A stretch of DNA of 64,000 bases from the NCBI RefSeq assembly GCF_018224925.1, contig NZ_JAGTUF010000001.1, positions 744,001-808,000 on the forward strand. The letters run 5' to 3'. Shown here piece after piece: positions 28,569 to 36,250 of this stretch (its first letter is position 1; each line of letters starts with the position of its first letter). Below the pieces are notes generated by a model, which ran no database searches, was not told the origin of the DNA, and worked only from the letters and a program-made list of their open reading frames with translations. Source of the DNA: Magnetospirillum sulfuroxidans. Lineage in GTDB: Bacteria > Pseudomonadota > Alphaproteobacteria > Rhodospirillales > Magnetospirillaceae. The translations under genes were made by a program, and so were the position numbers.

Positions 28569-29164
28569 CCATTGGGATTGCGGGCCAAATATTGCTGATG
28601 ATAGTCCTCGGCATAGTAAAAAATTGGATCCTCGCCGATTTCGGTGGTGATGGCGCCAAAGCCCGCCGCCGCCAGCTTGCGGCCAAAGGCGGATCGGCTT
28701 TCCTCGGCCGCCAGACGCTGCGCCGCGCTGGTCACATACAGCCCCGAGCGATATTGCGTGCCCACGTCATTGCCTTGACGCATGCCCTGAGTCGGGTCGT
28801 GGCTGTCCCAAAACACTTTCAACAAGGCTTCAAAGGCAAGGTCGGCGGGATCAAAGACCACCTGCACCACTTCGTTGTGGCCCGTCCGACCACTGCACAC
28901 TTCCTCGTAAGTGGGGTTAGCGGTAAAGCCGCCGGCATAACCGACCGCCGTCACCCAAATCCCCGGCAGCGACCACAAAAGCCGTTCCGCCCCCCAAAAG
29001 CAGCCCATGCCGATCAAGACCCGTTCGGTGGCGGCGGGAAACGGCGGCACCAGCGGCCGCCCCAGAACCAAGTGACGGTCGGGAACCGGCATCACCCGGT
29101 CACGACCAGGCAAAGCCTGATCAGGGGCGGGCATACGTGTCTTGGATGTGGTGAACAAGGACAT
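28529..29164 (-). CDS. msrA: peptide methionine (S)-S-oxide reductase MsrA
   Basis: A 211-residue MsrA that repairs oxidised methionine. The catalytic motif GCFWGAE places nucleophilic Cys55. The resolving cysteines lie near the C-terminus (GYCGLAG, VKC). Other family blocks include [18 protein letters not shown] and YHQQYL. The N-terminal extension of about 45 residues matches the longer E. coli-type enzyme. It is encoded 36 bases after the stop of the large hybrid kinase gene on the same strand. Confidence 0.95.
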   Translation of the reverse strand: MSLFTTSKTRMPAPDQALPGRDRVMPVPDRHLVLGRPLVPPFPAATERVLIGMGCFWGAERLLWSLPGIWVTAVGYAGGFTANPTYEEVCSGRTGHNEVVQVVFDPADLAFEALLKVFWDSHDPTQGMRQGNDVGTQYRSGLYVTSAAQRLAAEESRSAFGRKLAAAGFGAITTEIGEDPIFYYAEDYHQQYLARNPNGYCGLAGTGVKCG

Positions 29165-29200
29165 GGAACCTCCGGCCTCACAGATGGGGGCGGACCAGGG

Positions 29201-31792
29201 TCATGACAAGGTGGCGCGGAATTGCGCCAACGCCGTCACTGCCTCGTTCAGGCAATCATCCAGCCGGGCGCCGACGGCCGTGGCCTGATCGCAATCGCCA
29301 GCCCGCACCATGCTTTCCACCGCCCTGGCGATGGCCGCCAGACGCTGTAATCCCAAGCTGGCGGCAATGCTTTTGATATCGTGAGCGACATAGGCCATGG
29401 CGGCGCAATCACTTTGGCCGAAAGCGGTGGCCCAAATTCCGCGCACATCGTCGAAATGGGCCAAACCGCTGTCAAGAACCTCGCCCAGGGCACCACGCCC
29501 GACCGCCGCCGCCAGAATATCCAGGGATTCGGTATCCAAAACCTTGTCGGCTTCCGCCCGGGGCGGAGGCGATGCGGCGCCGCCAAAATCAGCCCCCAAC
29601 ACCCGCGCCAGTTCCAAAAACAGCGGCAAAGTGTCGATCGGCTTGGCGACATAGCCGTCCATGCCGGCGGCCAAGCAGCGCGAACGATCCTCTTTCATGG
29701 CATTGGCGGTCATGGCGATGATCGGGACGGCGGCACGGCCATCGCCCAACCCCCGGATCCGGCTGGTGGCCTGCAAGCCATCCATGCCGGGCATTTGCAT
29801 GTCCATCAACACCACGTCCCAGGTTCCGGCTTGGCCTTCGGCCACCATCATCACCGTCTGCTCGCCGTCTTCGGCGATTTCCACCCGGTGACCATGGCGT
29901 TCCAACACGGCGCGGGCCACCTTCTGATTCACTAAATTATCTTCGGCCAGCAAAATCCTGAGCGGCGGCAAACGCGGCAATGTCGCATCCAAGATGACCG
30001 CCAGCGACGGCGCGGCGCTGACCGCCAAGGCGAAGGTGAAGGTGCTGCCCTGGCCCTCGACGCTCTCCACCTCGATACATCCGCCCATCAGGCTGACCAG
30101 GCGTTGACAAATGACCAAGCCCAGACCGGTACCGCCAAACCGCCGATTGATGCTGGAATCCACCTGGGTAAAGGCGGCGAACAAGCGGCTAAGAGCCTCG
30201 GCGGCAATGCCGATGCCGGTATCGCGGACGGAAAACCGCAACACCAGATCGTCGCCGTCGCGGCGTTCGACCGTCAAGGTCAGGTGGACGCCGCCGATTT
30301 CGGTGAACTTGATGGCATTGCCGACCAGATTAAGCAGCACCTGCCGCAACCGCGTCGGATCGGCGCGGATGACGCCGGGGACGCCGGCGCCATAATGCAC
30401 CGAGATGCTAAGGCCTTTTTCCTCGGCCCGTGCCCGCATCAATTCGACCACGCCGCCCACCAGGGCGGACAGATCGAACGGCAATTCCTCGATATCCAGC
30501 TTGCCCGATTCCAGCTTGGAAAAATCCAAGATGTCGTTGAGGACGGTCATCAACGTATCGCCGGAACTGGTGACGATTTCCAGCCAGTCGCGCTGTTCCT
30601 CGGTCAATTCGGTGTCCAGCAGCAAGCGGGCCATGACGATGATGCCGTTCATCGGGGTGCGGATTTCGTGGCTCATCATCGCCAGGAATTCCGATTTGGT
30701 CCGCGCCGCCGCCTCGGCCGCGTCCTTGGCGGCATAAAGCTCGGCCTCGTGCTTTTTGATGGCGGTGATGTCATTGACGGCGACGAACAACGATGGCTCG
30801 CCGTCCAGCTCCAACACCGCGGCGGTGACGCTGGCCCAAAAGTTGCGGCCCGACCACGTCCGCCCCAACGCCTCGAAATTGCGCACGACGCCATCACGCC
30901 ACAAGGCGTCGATCAGACGTTGGCGATCTTCCTGGTGCTGATAAAACGTCGCCGAAGAAATGGCGCCGTCGAAATCGGCGGGAATGTCAAACAACGTCCG
31001 GAAGGATGTATTGGCGTACAGCACCGTGGCCTCGTTCAGCCGGGTGATGACCAACGGCAAGGGCGTGGTTTCGATAATCGTGCGCATGCGCCGTTCATTG
31101 GCCTGCACCGCCTCGACCATGCTTTGCCGCTCGGTGATGTCTTGCGTCACCCCCACCACCCGGCCCGAGCGAATCGCCGAAGTCACCGCCAAATGCATGA
31201 CCTGCCCATCGGGACCAATGGCGCGATACTCGAAATGTTCGGTAAAGCCCTCGGGCCAGCCCAAAGCGCTGAGATTGGCGATCCGCTCGACCAGCACGGC
31301 ATGGTCTTCGGCATGGACGAAGCGCTCGACAAATTCGCCGATCGGCAGCGACATGGGGATGAATTCGCCCAACAGCATGGCGCCATGCTCACGCGACAGA
31401 TGCAGCGTCAGGCTGTGCTGATCCAGCTGCCAACTGCCCATGCTGGCCAAGCCCAGGGATTGCTCCATGTCGGCCAGGCGGGCTTGCGCCCGGCATCGCT
31501 CGGAAATGTCGCGATGGGTCAACACCTGCCAGCCATCTGCGCTATCGGCGCAACAAACCTCGATCACGCGACCATCGCCTTGCCTGAAGATCCGGCCGTC
31601 ACCATCGCCTTGCCGGTTCATCAGCGCCTCATAGGCACAGCCGCAAGCCTGTTGGGGCCAGCCATCGACCAGCCCGGCCATGGCCGGATTAGCCGCACGG
31701 ATAATGCCCTGGCCGTCAACCACCACCAATCCGTCACGACAGTGACGAAAAGCCAGTTCAAACTGATCCGTCGGCGTCTCGCCTGCCCCCAT
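29201..31792 (-). CDS. hybrid histidine kinase, PAS-PAS-PAS-HisKA-HATPase-REC-Hpt
   Basis: A soluble sensor kinase of about 863 residues. Three PAS domains occupy about 8-100, 115-225 and 235-345. A coiled linker and HisKA with His375 (MMSHEIRTP) follow, then HATPase_c (GGTGLGL) and a receiver with Asp664 (LMDMQMPG). A C-terminal Hpt has His804 (VAHDIKS). It is a complete internal phosphorelay of the BarA/ArcB type that should end on an unlinked regulator. I placed the start at ATG 31792. ATG 31837 and GTG 31885 are also in frame, but the extra residues show no domain. It lies directly upstream of the tRNA gene on the opposite strand. Confidence 0.88.
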   Translation of the reverse strand: MGAGETPTDQFELAFRHCRDGLVVVDGQGIIRAANPAMAGLVDGWPQQACGCAYEALMNRQGDGDGRIFRQGDGRVIEVCCADSADGWQVLTHRDISERCRAQARLADMEQSLGLASMGSWQLDQHSLTLHLSREHGAMLLGEFIPMSLPIGEFVERFVHAEDHAVLVERIANLSALGWPEGFTEHFEYRAIGPDGQVMHLAVTSAIRSGRVVGVTQDITERQSMVEAVQANERRMRTIIETTPLPLVITRLNEATVLYANTSFRTLFDIPADFDGAISSATFYQHQEDRQRLIDALWRDGVVRNFEALGRTWSGRNFWASVTAAVLELDGEPSLFVAVNDITAIKKHEAELYAAKDAAEAAARTKSEFLAMMSHEIRTPMNGIIVMARLLLDTELTEEQRDWLEIVTSSGDTLMTVLNDILDFSKLESGKLDIEELPFDLSALVGGVVELMRARAEEKGLSISVHYGAGVPGVIRADPTRLRQVLLNLVGNAIKFTEIGGVHLTLTVERRDGDDLVLRFSVRDTGIGIAAEALSRLFAAFTQVDSSINRRFGGTGLGLVICQRLVSLMGGCIEVESVEGQGSTFTFALAVSAAPSLAVILDATLPRLPPLRILLAEDNLVNQKVARAVLERHGHRVEIAEDGEQTVMMVAEGQAGTWDVVLMDMQMPGMDGLQATSRIRGLGDGRAAVPIIAMTANAMKEDRSRCLAAGMDGYVAKPIDTLPLFLELARVLGADFGGAASPPPRAEADKVLDTESLDILAAAVGRGALGEVLDSGLAHFDDVRGIWATAFGQSDCAAMAYVAHDIKSIAASLGLQRLAAIARAVESMVRAGDCDQATAVGARLDDCLNEAVTALAQFRATLS

Positions 31793-31942
31793 AATGGCCG
31801 TCCCATCCCGCGCCCAAATACACCCCACGGCAACCATAGCTTGCCTGCGCACAGACGGCAAATCGACAGTACGACAAAATGTCACGAAGGGCGCTTGACA
31901 GAGCCAAACGAAGCCTTTATACGAACGCCTCTCGCACGGTGA

Positions 31943-32019
31943 GGCGGGGTAGCTCAGCTGGTTAGAGCACGGGAATCATAATCCTGGGGTCGGGGGTTCA
32001 AGTCCCTCTCCCGCTACCA
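31943..32019 (+). tRNA. tRNA-Met (CAT), elongator type, CCA encoded
   Basis: Seventy-seven bases fold as a full cloverleaf. The anticodon loop is ATCATAA with anticodon CAT, the T-loop is TTCAAGT, and the D-arm is AGCTCAGCTGGTTAGAGC. The discriminator A and encoded CCA follow. The acceptor GGCGGGG pairs with TCCCGCT, with wobble pairs at both ends. The sequence resembles alphaproteobacterial elongator tRNA-Met rather than tRNA-Ile2, which shares the CAT anticodon. Phage genes begin just beyond it. Confidence 0.93.
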
Positions 32020-32035
32020 AACTGCGAGGCAGAAA

Positions 32036-32075
32036 AGCCCTTGGAAACTGCGGTTTCCAGGGGCTTTTTCTTTTT
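32036..32075 (+). terminator. intrinsic terminator of tRNA-Met
   Basis: Arms 32036-32048 and 32053-32065 form an uninterrupted 13-bp stem (one G-T pair) around loop TGCG. The stem is followed by a T-rich tract. Confidence 0.9.
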
Positions 32076-32146
32076 GTTCTCACCACGCATTAGCCTTTCG
32101 CGAAATTCGCGGTTTACCGCCATTTCCACGGATTACATTTTGTTCC

Positions 32147-32165
32147 GTGGCGCATGGATGGCGCA
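32147..32165 (+). repeat. 19-bp element with inverted second copy at 53575-53593
   Basis: The 19-mer starting GTGGCGCATGG and ending GATGGCGCA near the left prophage end recurs exactly, inverted, at 53575-53593, just after terS. The nonamer TGGCGCATG is directly repeated here at 32148-32156 and 32159-32167. It could be a protein-binding site such as an integrase arm or regulator site; function is unproven. Confidence 0.4.
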
Positions 32166-32193
32166 TGCGACGCCCTTCGCGTTCCACTTATGT

Positions 32194-32550
32194 TCACTCT
32201 GGTGGGGTGCCCATGGCCGCCCTGATGGTGCGGCGCAGATCGGCGGCCCAGGCGCTTGCCCCGATTTCGTGTTCGGAAAGCAGCACCTGGAGTTTGATCC
32301 GCAGGCCTCGGCTTGTGTGGGCAGGAAGGGTGCATAGCGCGGCATGGGCCGGCACCCAGCGTTCGATCAGGATGGCGTCCCGTTCGTCAGGATCGGCGGT
32401 TGCCGCCATGGCATTTTCGGCCATCATCCATGCCGCATGCGCTCTGATCAGGTCAGCATCACGGGCAAATGACCATGGGTGCCGCCATTTGTTAGCGTTT
32501 GTTTTTGCATATGTCTTAAGTTTTATTATTAAAGCAGATAGCACATTCAC
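32194..32550 (-). CDS. hypothetical prophage protein, about 118 aa
   Basis: The C-terminal 85 residues have the helical, Ala/Glu-rich pattern of small alphaproteobacterial phage proteins (DADLIRAHAAW, DERDAILIERWVPAHA, TLPAHTSRGLR). The true start is unclear. GTG at 32550 is chosen because the frame upstream of it runs through an inverted repeat and AT-rich leader-like DNA. It is the last minus-strand gene before the tRNA. A TATAAT-like box at 32740-32745 on the minus strand could serve it. Function unknown. Confidence 0.5.
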   Translation of the reverse strand: MNVLSALIIKLKTYAKTNANKWRHPWSFARDADLIRAHAAWMMAENAMAATADPDERDAILIERWVPAHAALCTLPAHTSRGLRIKLQVLLSEHEIGASAWAADLRRTIRAAMGTPPE

Positions 32551-32644
32551 CCCCAATGCATATCCTGCCCTGCTCCACGCGCGTGGATGGCGGGCGAATT
32601 GACGCTCGGCGGTGACTGTGCTGCTGCGCACACCGTGGCCATTT

Positions 32645-32679
32645 GAAGAAGGGGCTTGTTGGTAGCTCGCCCCTTCTTC
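32645..32679. repeat. 11-bp perfect inverted repeat, possible terminator of the late operon
   Basis: GAAGAAGGGGC (32645-32655) pairs with GCCCCTTCTTC (32669-32679) across 13 bases. It lies about 95 bases beyond the stop of the last lysis gene. No T-run follows on the minus strand. It could terminate the late transcript or bind a protein. Confidence 0.45.
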
Positions 32680-32772
32680 GGCCCCAATTTTATACACCAA
32701 TAGATGTAGTTATGTGAATTATGTACTTTGCATGGGTCTATTATAAACCTGTGCGCTTATTTTGGTTGTTTT

Positions 32773-32967
32773 TCACGGCCGGCACACAGCCTTCCAGGTC
32801 CGGTTATGTTCCAGGATCTGGCGCGCCGTCCCATCGCTCAGGCTATCGGCCTTGGACACCAGGATCGGCTTGGCCCACACACATTCCGCCTCAGTCGCGG
32901 GACCAGTCGCGGTGCAGTTCGTCAACGACAGCGCCAGCAGGCTGGCGGCCAACAGAGATTTCCACAT
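32773..32967 (-). CDS. outer-membrane spanin lipoprotein (Rz1-like)
   Basis: A 64-residue protein whose signal peptide ends in the lipobox SLTNC, with acylated Cys18. Mature residues are short and polar with two further cysteines. Its first 77 bases overlap the end of the inner-membrane spanin gene in another frame, the typical Rz/Rz1 arrangement. Together the two span the periplasm and fuse inner and outer membranes in the last step of lysis. ATG at 32967 is preferred over the in-frame ATG at 32988. Size and lipobox fit o-spanins; sequence identity to known ones was not tested. Confidence 0.78.
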   Translation of the reverse strand: MWKSLLAASLLALSLTNCTATGPATEAECVWAKPILVSKADSLSDGTARQILEHNRTWKAVCRP

Positions 32968-33130
32968 CGTTCCTCGCTTTGGCCGCATCCAGGGCCTTGG
33001 TCAGAGTATTCACCCGTTCCGCTTGCCGGCCCGCGTCGCGGACGCGCAGCAGCACGAAGGCGATGGCCAGGGCTACGGCTGCCCATTTGGCCAGCCGCAA
33101 GCCCCAGGTCGTGGTCAACAGCGACAGCAT
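32891..33130 (-). CDS. inner-membrane spanin (Rz-like)
   Basis: A 79-residue protein with an N-terminal transmembrane helix (about 12-30). A charged, probably coiled-coil, periplasmic part follows (QAERVNTLTKALDAAKARND). The ATG at 33130 overlaps the endolysin stop as ATGA, and the end overlaps the o-spanin gene. Position after endolysin, single N-terminal anchor, coiled coil and the embedded lipoprotein partner support the i-spanin call. Confidence 0.78.
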   Translation of the reverse strand: MLSLLTTTWGLRLAKWAAVALAIAFVLLRVRDAGRQAERVNTLTKALDAAKARNDVEISVGRQPAGAVVDELHRDWSRD

Positions 33131-33822
33131 CAGCGCAGACCTTGCGCGCGGTCGTCGATCCTGGCCCAAACCATGATGCCGATGCCGATGGCCATGGCCG
33201 CCAGCACCAGCCAGGGCGAATACTGGCGGATGGTGTCGAGGATCGGCAGCACGTCGCGCACCTGATTGGCGGCCTCCATCGCCGTGGCGACGATGGCGCC
33301 GCCGCCCAAAGCGACCTGGGCACCCTGGACCGTGCGCGTCTGAGCCAGCGGCCGGACCTGATCCAGCGCCTCGCCGGCGGAGACCGGCGGCGGCGTGTCG
33401 ATATCGTTGTAGAAATGATGGACATAGCGCCCGGCGGTGTTGGAATAGCACGGCGTCTTGCCCTTGGCCCATTTGGGTTCCTTGATGTAGGTGGCCCAAT
33501 AATGGGTGGCGCGATGGGTCTGATCGGCCAAGGCGCCGTCCAGGGCCTGACGGGCGATGCCCAGGCAAGACAAAAACCAGGGATTGCTTTTGTCCATGGC
33601 CAGAATGCGGGCGCGCTGAGGGTCGGCATTGTTCCAACAACTGAACTGGTGCGGCTGTAGGCAGACCTCGGCGGCACTGTCCGGCCAGTTTGGCAGCCGC
33701 ATGCGGTTGACGATGACATTGGCGATGGCCTGGGCGTCGTCGCTATCCTTGACCTCGGCTTCGCCCACCAGGGTGCGGGTCAGGATATCAAGGTCGCGGT
33801 CGGTGTATGACGGTTGAGACAT
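33130..33822 (-). CDS. endolysin, SleB/cell-wall-hydrolase type, with C-terminal membrane helix
   Basis: A 230-residue protein. Residues about 8-125 match the cell-wall hydrolase 2 (SleB) family. They include TLVGEAEV, AIANVIVNRM, the HQFSCWN block and THYWATY. Glu18 in GEAE is the probable catalytic acid. The C-terminal half carries an Ala/Gly-rich segment and a hydrophobic helix at about 200-222. A C-terminal anchor is unusual for a phage endolysin. There is no N-terminal signal, so export needs the holin. AGGAGA precedes the ATG. It lies between the holin-like gene and the spanins. Confidence 0.85.
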   Translation of the reverse strand: MSQPSYTDRDLDILTRTLVGEAEVKDSDDAQAIANVIVNRMRLPNWPDSAAEVCLQPHQFSCWNNADPQRARILAMDKSNPWFLSCLGIARQALDGALADQTHRATHYWATYIKEPKWAKGKTPCYSNTAGRYVHHFYNDIDTPPPVSAGEALDQVRPLAQTRTVQGAQVALGGGAIVATAMEAANQVRDVLPILDTIRQYSPWLVLAAMAIGIGIMVWARIDDRAQGLR

Positions 33823-33832
33823 GCCTGTTCTC

Positions 33833-34096
33833 CTATGATTTGGCCGGCAACAGCCGGTCCAGCTTCAAATCAATGCGGTCGAAACGGTCATCCAGGCGCG
33901 CTTCCAGCATGCGCAGCACGTCGGTGCGGACGAAGTTGCGTTCGATCTCGACTTTCAATTCACTGACTTCACGCCGCAGGCCGTCGATGGCCGACCATTG
34001 CTCGCTGCCCCGCGTCCACAGCATGACGAAGCCGCCGCCCAGCAGCGGGAAAAGCAGGACGACCAGCACCTGCCAGACCGTGATTGTCTCGCTCAT
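33833..34096 (-). CDS. small membrane protein with coiled coil, holin candidate
   Basis: An 87-residue protein with one strong helix (about 8-27) and a charged coiled-coil tail (LRREVSELKVEIERN onward). Position between tail fibre and endolysin and its size suggest a holin or XhlA-like lysis accessory. A single transmembrane span with a C-terminal coiled coil fits that loosely. The start overlaps the 20-codon upstream frame (ATGA). Confidence 0.6.
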   Translation of the reverse strand: MSETITVWQVLVVLLFPLLGGGFVMLWTRGSEQWSAIDGLRREVSELKVEIERNFVRTDVLRMLEARLDDRFDRIDLKLDRLLPAKS

Positions 34097-34155
34097 GCGT
34101 CACCGCCACCGACCGGGTTTTCAATGGGGAAGCGCCCGTTTTTCTTGTCGCGCAT
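34093..34155 (-). CDS. 20-codon mini-ORF with strong ribosome binding site
   Basis: A 20-residue frame starts one base after the tail fibre stop. GGAGG stands seven bases before its ATG, and its stop overlaps the holin-like start. The SD lies inside the tail-fibre 3' end. It is either a micropeptide or a translational coupler that sets expression of the lysis gene. The peptide is polar with no membrane segment. Confidence 0.45.
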   Translation of the reverse strand: MRDKKNGRFPIENPVGGGDA

Positions 34156-34156
34156 T

Positions 34157-36250
34157 TCACACCCTCCACTCGGGATACCAAGCGTGCAGCAATTGATGCT
34201 TGTTGTTGAAGGTGGACCATTCCACCTGCATGGACGTGCCGGAAGGCGTCCCGGTGAAATCGAAGGCGGCGGTGACCACATCAACGGTATAGCCGCCGGG
34301 GAAGTCGAGGTTGACCGCCTCGACAGCCATGGTTCCGGTGACCCATGTGGTTCCGCCATCATGGGACATGCGAATGCGGTTGTCGGTGCCGTAGGTGACG
34401 GCAACTTGAGGGTCGACCACCAGGGTTACGCGGCCCTGAGTGGGGGAGGCATCGGCGTGCCTAGTGATGGACGTCACCGTCGCGTTGAGGGGGGAGCCTG
34501 GAACAGTCCACGACACGTCGAGGAAGTGACCTGTAGAGCCGTTGGCCTGCGACACGAACGCACACAACGTGGCGGAAGAAGTAGTTGCAAACGTGTACAC
34601 AGTGGTTCCGTTTCGCTCCACTGACAGTGTGGAGCCTACACGACGGAACGTACATACATCGTTATTGACAAACGCTGAAGTAGCTGAACTATCGCTGGTT
34701 CCGCCCGTGCCTATAGTACGGTTATTGGCTAGGAAGTTATTTGCGCTGTGCCGGTCCCAAAACCAACCTGCGAAGCTTTGTGTCGACGCATTGGTATTGA
34801 CGCTGCCTTTACTCGCGGAGGCAAACACCCCAACAAGTGAAATATTGCTCTCGTCAGTTTTGTACGTAAACGAAAAAGCAAAGTCTCCGGCGAAATCATC
34901 TACGGTGTAAATAAAGTTGTCGTTAGCTGATACTTCCAAGTCGTCGCCTGGAAAAGTCCAATCGCCGGTTCCGCCTGACCATTCGGTCGACGAGCTCGCG
35001 GTGGTAACTGTTCCAGAATTATGGATGCAGTCCCCAGCGGCATCATAGGTCGCTCCGCCCAGGGAGGTGATGCCAGTCAAATTCTCGAATTCATCCGCCC
35101 AGCCTGCGACCATCCCCATATACGATGATCCGGCATTGGCGATCATGCGCAGGATGGTCATGGCGAGATTGGTCTTAAGGGCGTCGATGTGCGCCGCGAC
35201 GCCGCTAATGGCGTCATCGACCTGGGCAGCGGAAGAAACCCCCAGGCTGGCGCGGGCGGCGGCCGCATCGGTCAGGTTGGACAAGGCGCGGTCGGCATAA
35301 AGCGCATCGGATGCAGCCTTGGCATAGACGTCGAGATTGGTCCGCGCCGCCGCCGGGTTGGTCAGGTCGGCAAGATTGCTGGCGGCCATCATGTCGCCCG
35401 TGCCGGCGCCGTCGACGCCCTTCGCCGCCAGCACATCCCAATAGGCGTTGTCGGCAGGGACTTGATTAGTGTGGGCCTCGATACAAATCCACGACGATCC
35501 GGCATGGCTGACCGCATCGCGCACGGCGTAGGCGGTGGCGCCATCCCAAGCGCCTTGCCATTCCACCTTGGCGACGTCGGCGGCGGCGGCGTAATCCTGT
35601 GCCGCTGCCTCACTGGCCAGGGCAGCGGCAGCGGAAGCGGCGGCGTTGCCGGCCTGCGTGGTGGCGATGCCCGCTTGGGAGCCGGCAGTGCCGGCATGGC
35701 CGCCGGCGGTGGTGGCGGCAGTGGTGGCGATACCGGCTTGCGCCATCACCGTCGCGACGGTGCCCGCGAAATCCGCCGGGTCGTTGGTCAGGCCGGTGGC
35801 GTCAGCATTCCAGCCGATGGCCTTGCCGGCGACGGGGTCCGGCAAGGTCAGGTCGGCGATGCTGGCGCTGGTGGCGGACCGTTTGATGGCGCGGGAAGCG
35901 TCCTCGGCGACCTGCTGGATGGCGGCCACCTGATAGTCCAGTTCGTCGTTCAGGGTCTTGGCGCGGATGATCCCGTCCGCCTGATAGTCGGAAGTCCGGG
36001 CAATAGCAATCTGGCGGCGCAGCGTCACCTGCACGGCAGCAGCCGGGGCGGCGGCGAAGGTGGCGGTGCCGCCGCTGCTGCTGCCGGCGCCGGCCACGGT
36101 GAAGCCGGACACCTGTTTGACGCCATCCAGGTACACTTCCAAATCCGCCGCCTTGAAGATGGCGAAGGGATAGGTGAAGGCGGCTTGCGTGCCGTTGGCC
36201 GTGTAGATGATGCGCGGCGTCACATCGTTGATCTGGATATGCTCTGCCAT
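34157..36250 (-). CDS. phage tail fibre protein
   Basis: A 697-residue fibre. The N-terminal about 150 residues match the T7 gp17-type attachment domain (IIYTANGTQAAFTYPF, VYLDGVKQVSGF, TLRRQIAIARTSDY, LNDELDYQ). An Ala-rich repeat shaft spans about 150-360. The C-terminal part is rich in Ser, Thr and Gly with jelly-roll or lectin-like alternation. DNA at about 34460-35040, encoding part of that C-terminal domain, is clearly less GC-rich than the rest. This suggests acquisition from another phage. The stop precedes the lysis genes; the start is next to the stop of the internal virion gene. Confidence 0.88.
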   Translation of the reverse strand: MAEHIQINDVTPRIIYTANGTQAAFTYPFAIFKAADLEVYLDGVKQVSGFTVAGAGSSSGGTATFAAAPAAAVQVTLRRQIAIARTSDYQADGIIRAKTLNDELDYQVAAIQQVAEDASRAIKRSATSASIADLTLPDPVAGKAIGWNADATGLTNDPADFAGTVATVMAQAGIATTAATTAGGHAGTAGSQAGIATTQAGNAAASAAAALASEAAAQDYAAAADVAKVEWQGAWDGATAYAVRDAVSHAGSSWICIEAHTNQVPADNAYWDVLAAKGVDGAGTGDMMAASNLADLTNPAAARTNLDVYAKAASDALYADRALSNLTDAAAARASLGVSSAAQVDDAISGVAAHIDALKTNLAMTILRMIANAGSSYMGMVAGWADEFENLTGITSLGGATYDAAGDCIHNSGTVTTASSSTEWSGGTGDWTFPGDDLEVSANDNFIYTVDDFAGDFAFSFTYKTDESNISLVGVFASASKGSVNTNASTQSFAGWFWDRHSANNFLANNRTIGTGGTSDSSATSAFVNNDVCTFRRVGSTLSVERNGTTVYTFATTSSATLCAFVSQANGSTGHFLDVSWTVPGSPLNATVTSITRHADASPTQGRVTLVVDPQVAVTYGTDNRIRMSHDGGTTWVTGTMAVEAVNLDFPGGYTVDVVTAAFDFTGTPSGTSMQVEWSTFNNKHQLLHAWYPEWRV

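Noticed and set aside
30104-31942. 612-codon plus-strand frame opposite the PAS hybrid kinase
   Set aside because: The minus strand carries seven clear domains; the plus frame is low-complexity Gly/His/Gln shadow.
31943-32019. tRNA-Ile2 with CAT anticodon
   Set aside because: The acceptor and anticodon stems match alphaproteobacterial elongator tRNA-Met rather than the GGCCCC-type tRNA-Ile2.
34157-36250. Diversity-generating retroelement target in the tail fibre
   Set aside because: No reverse transcriptase gene or template repeat was noticed in the window.
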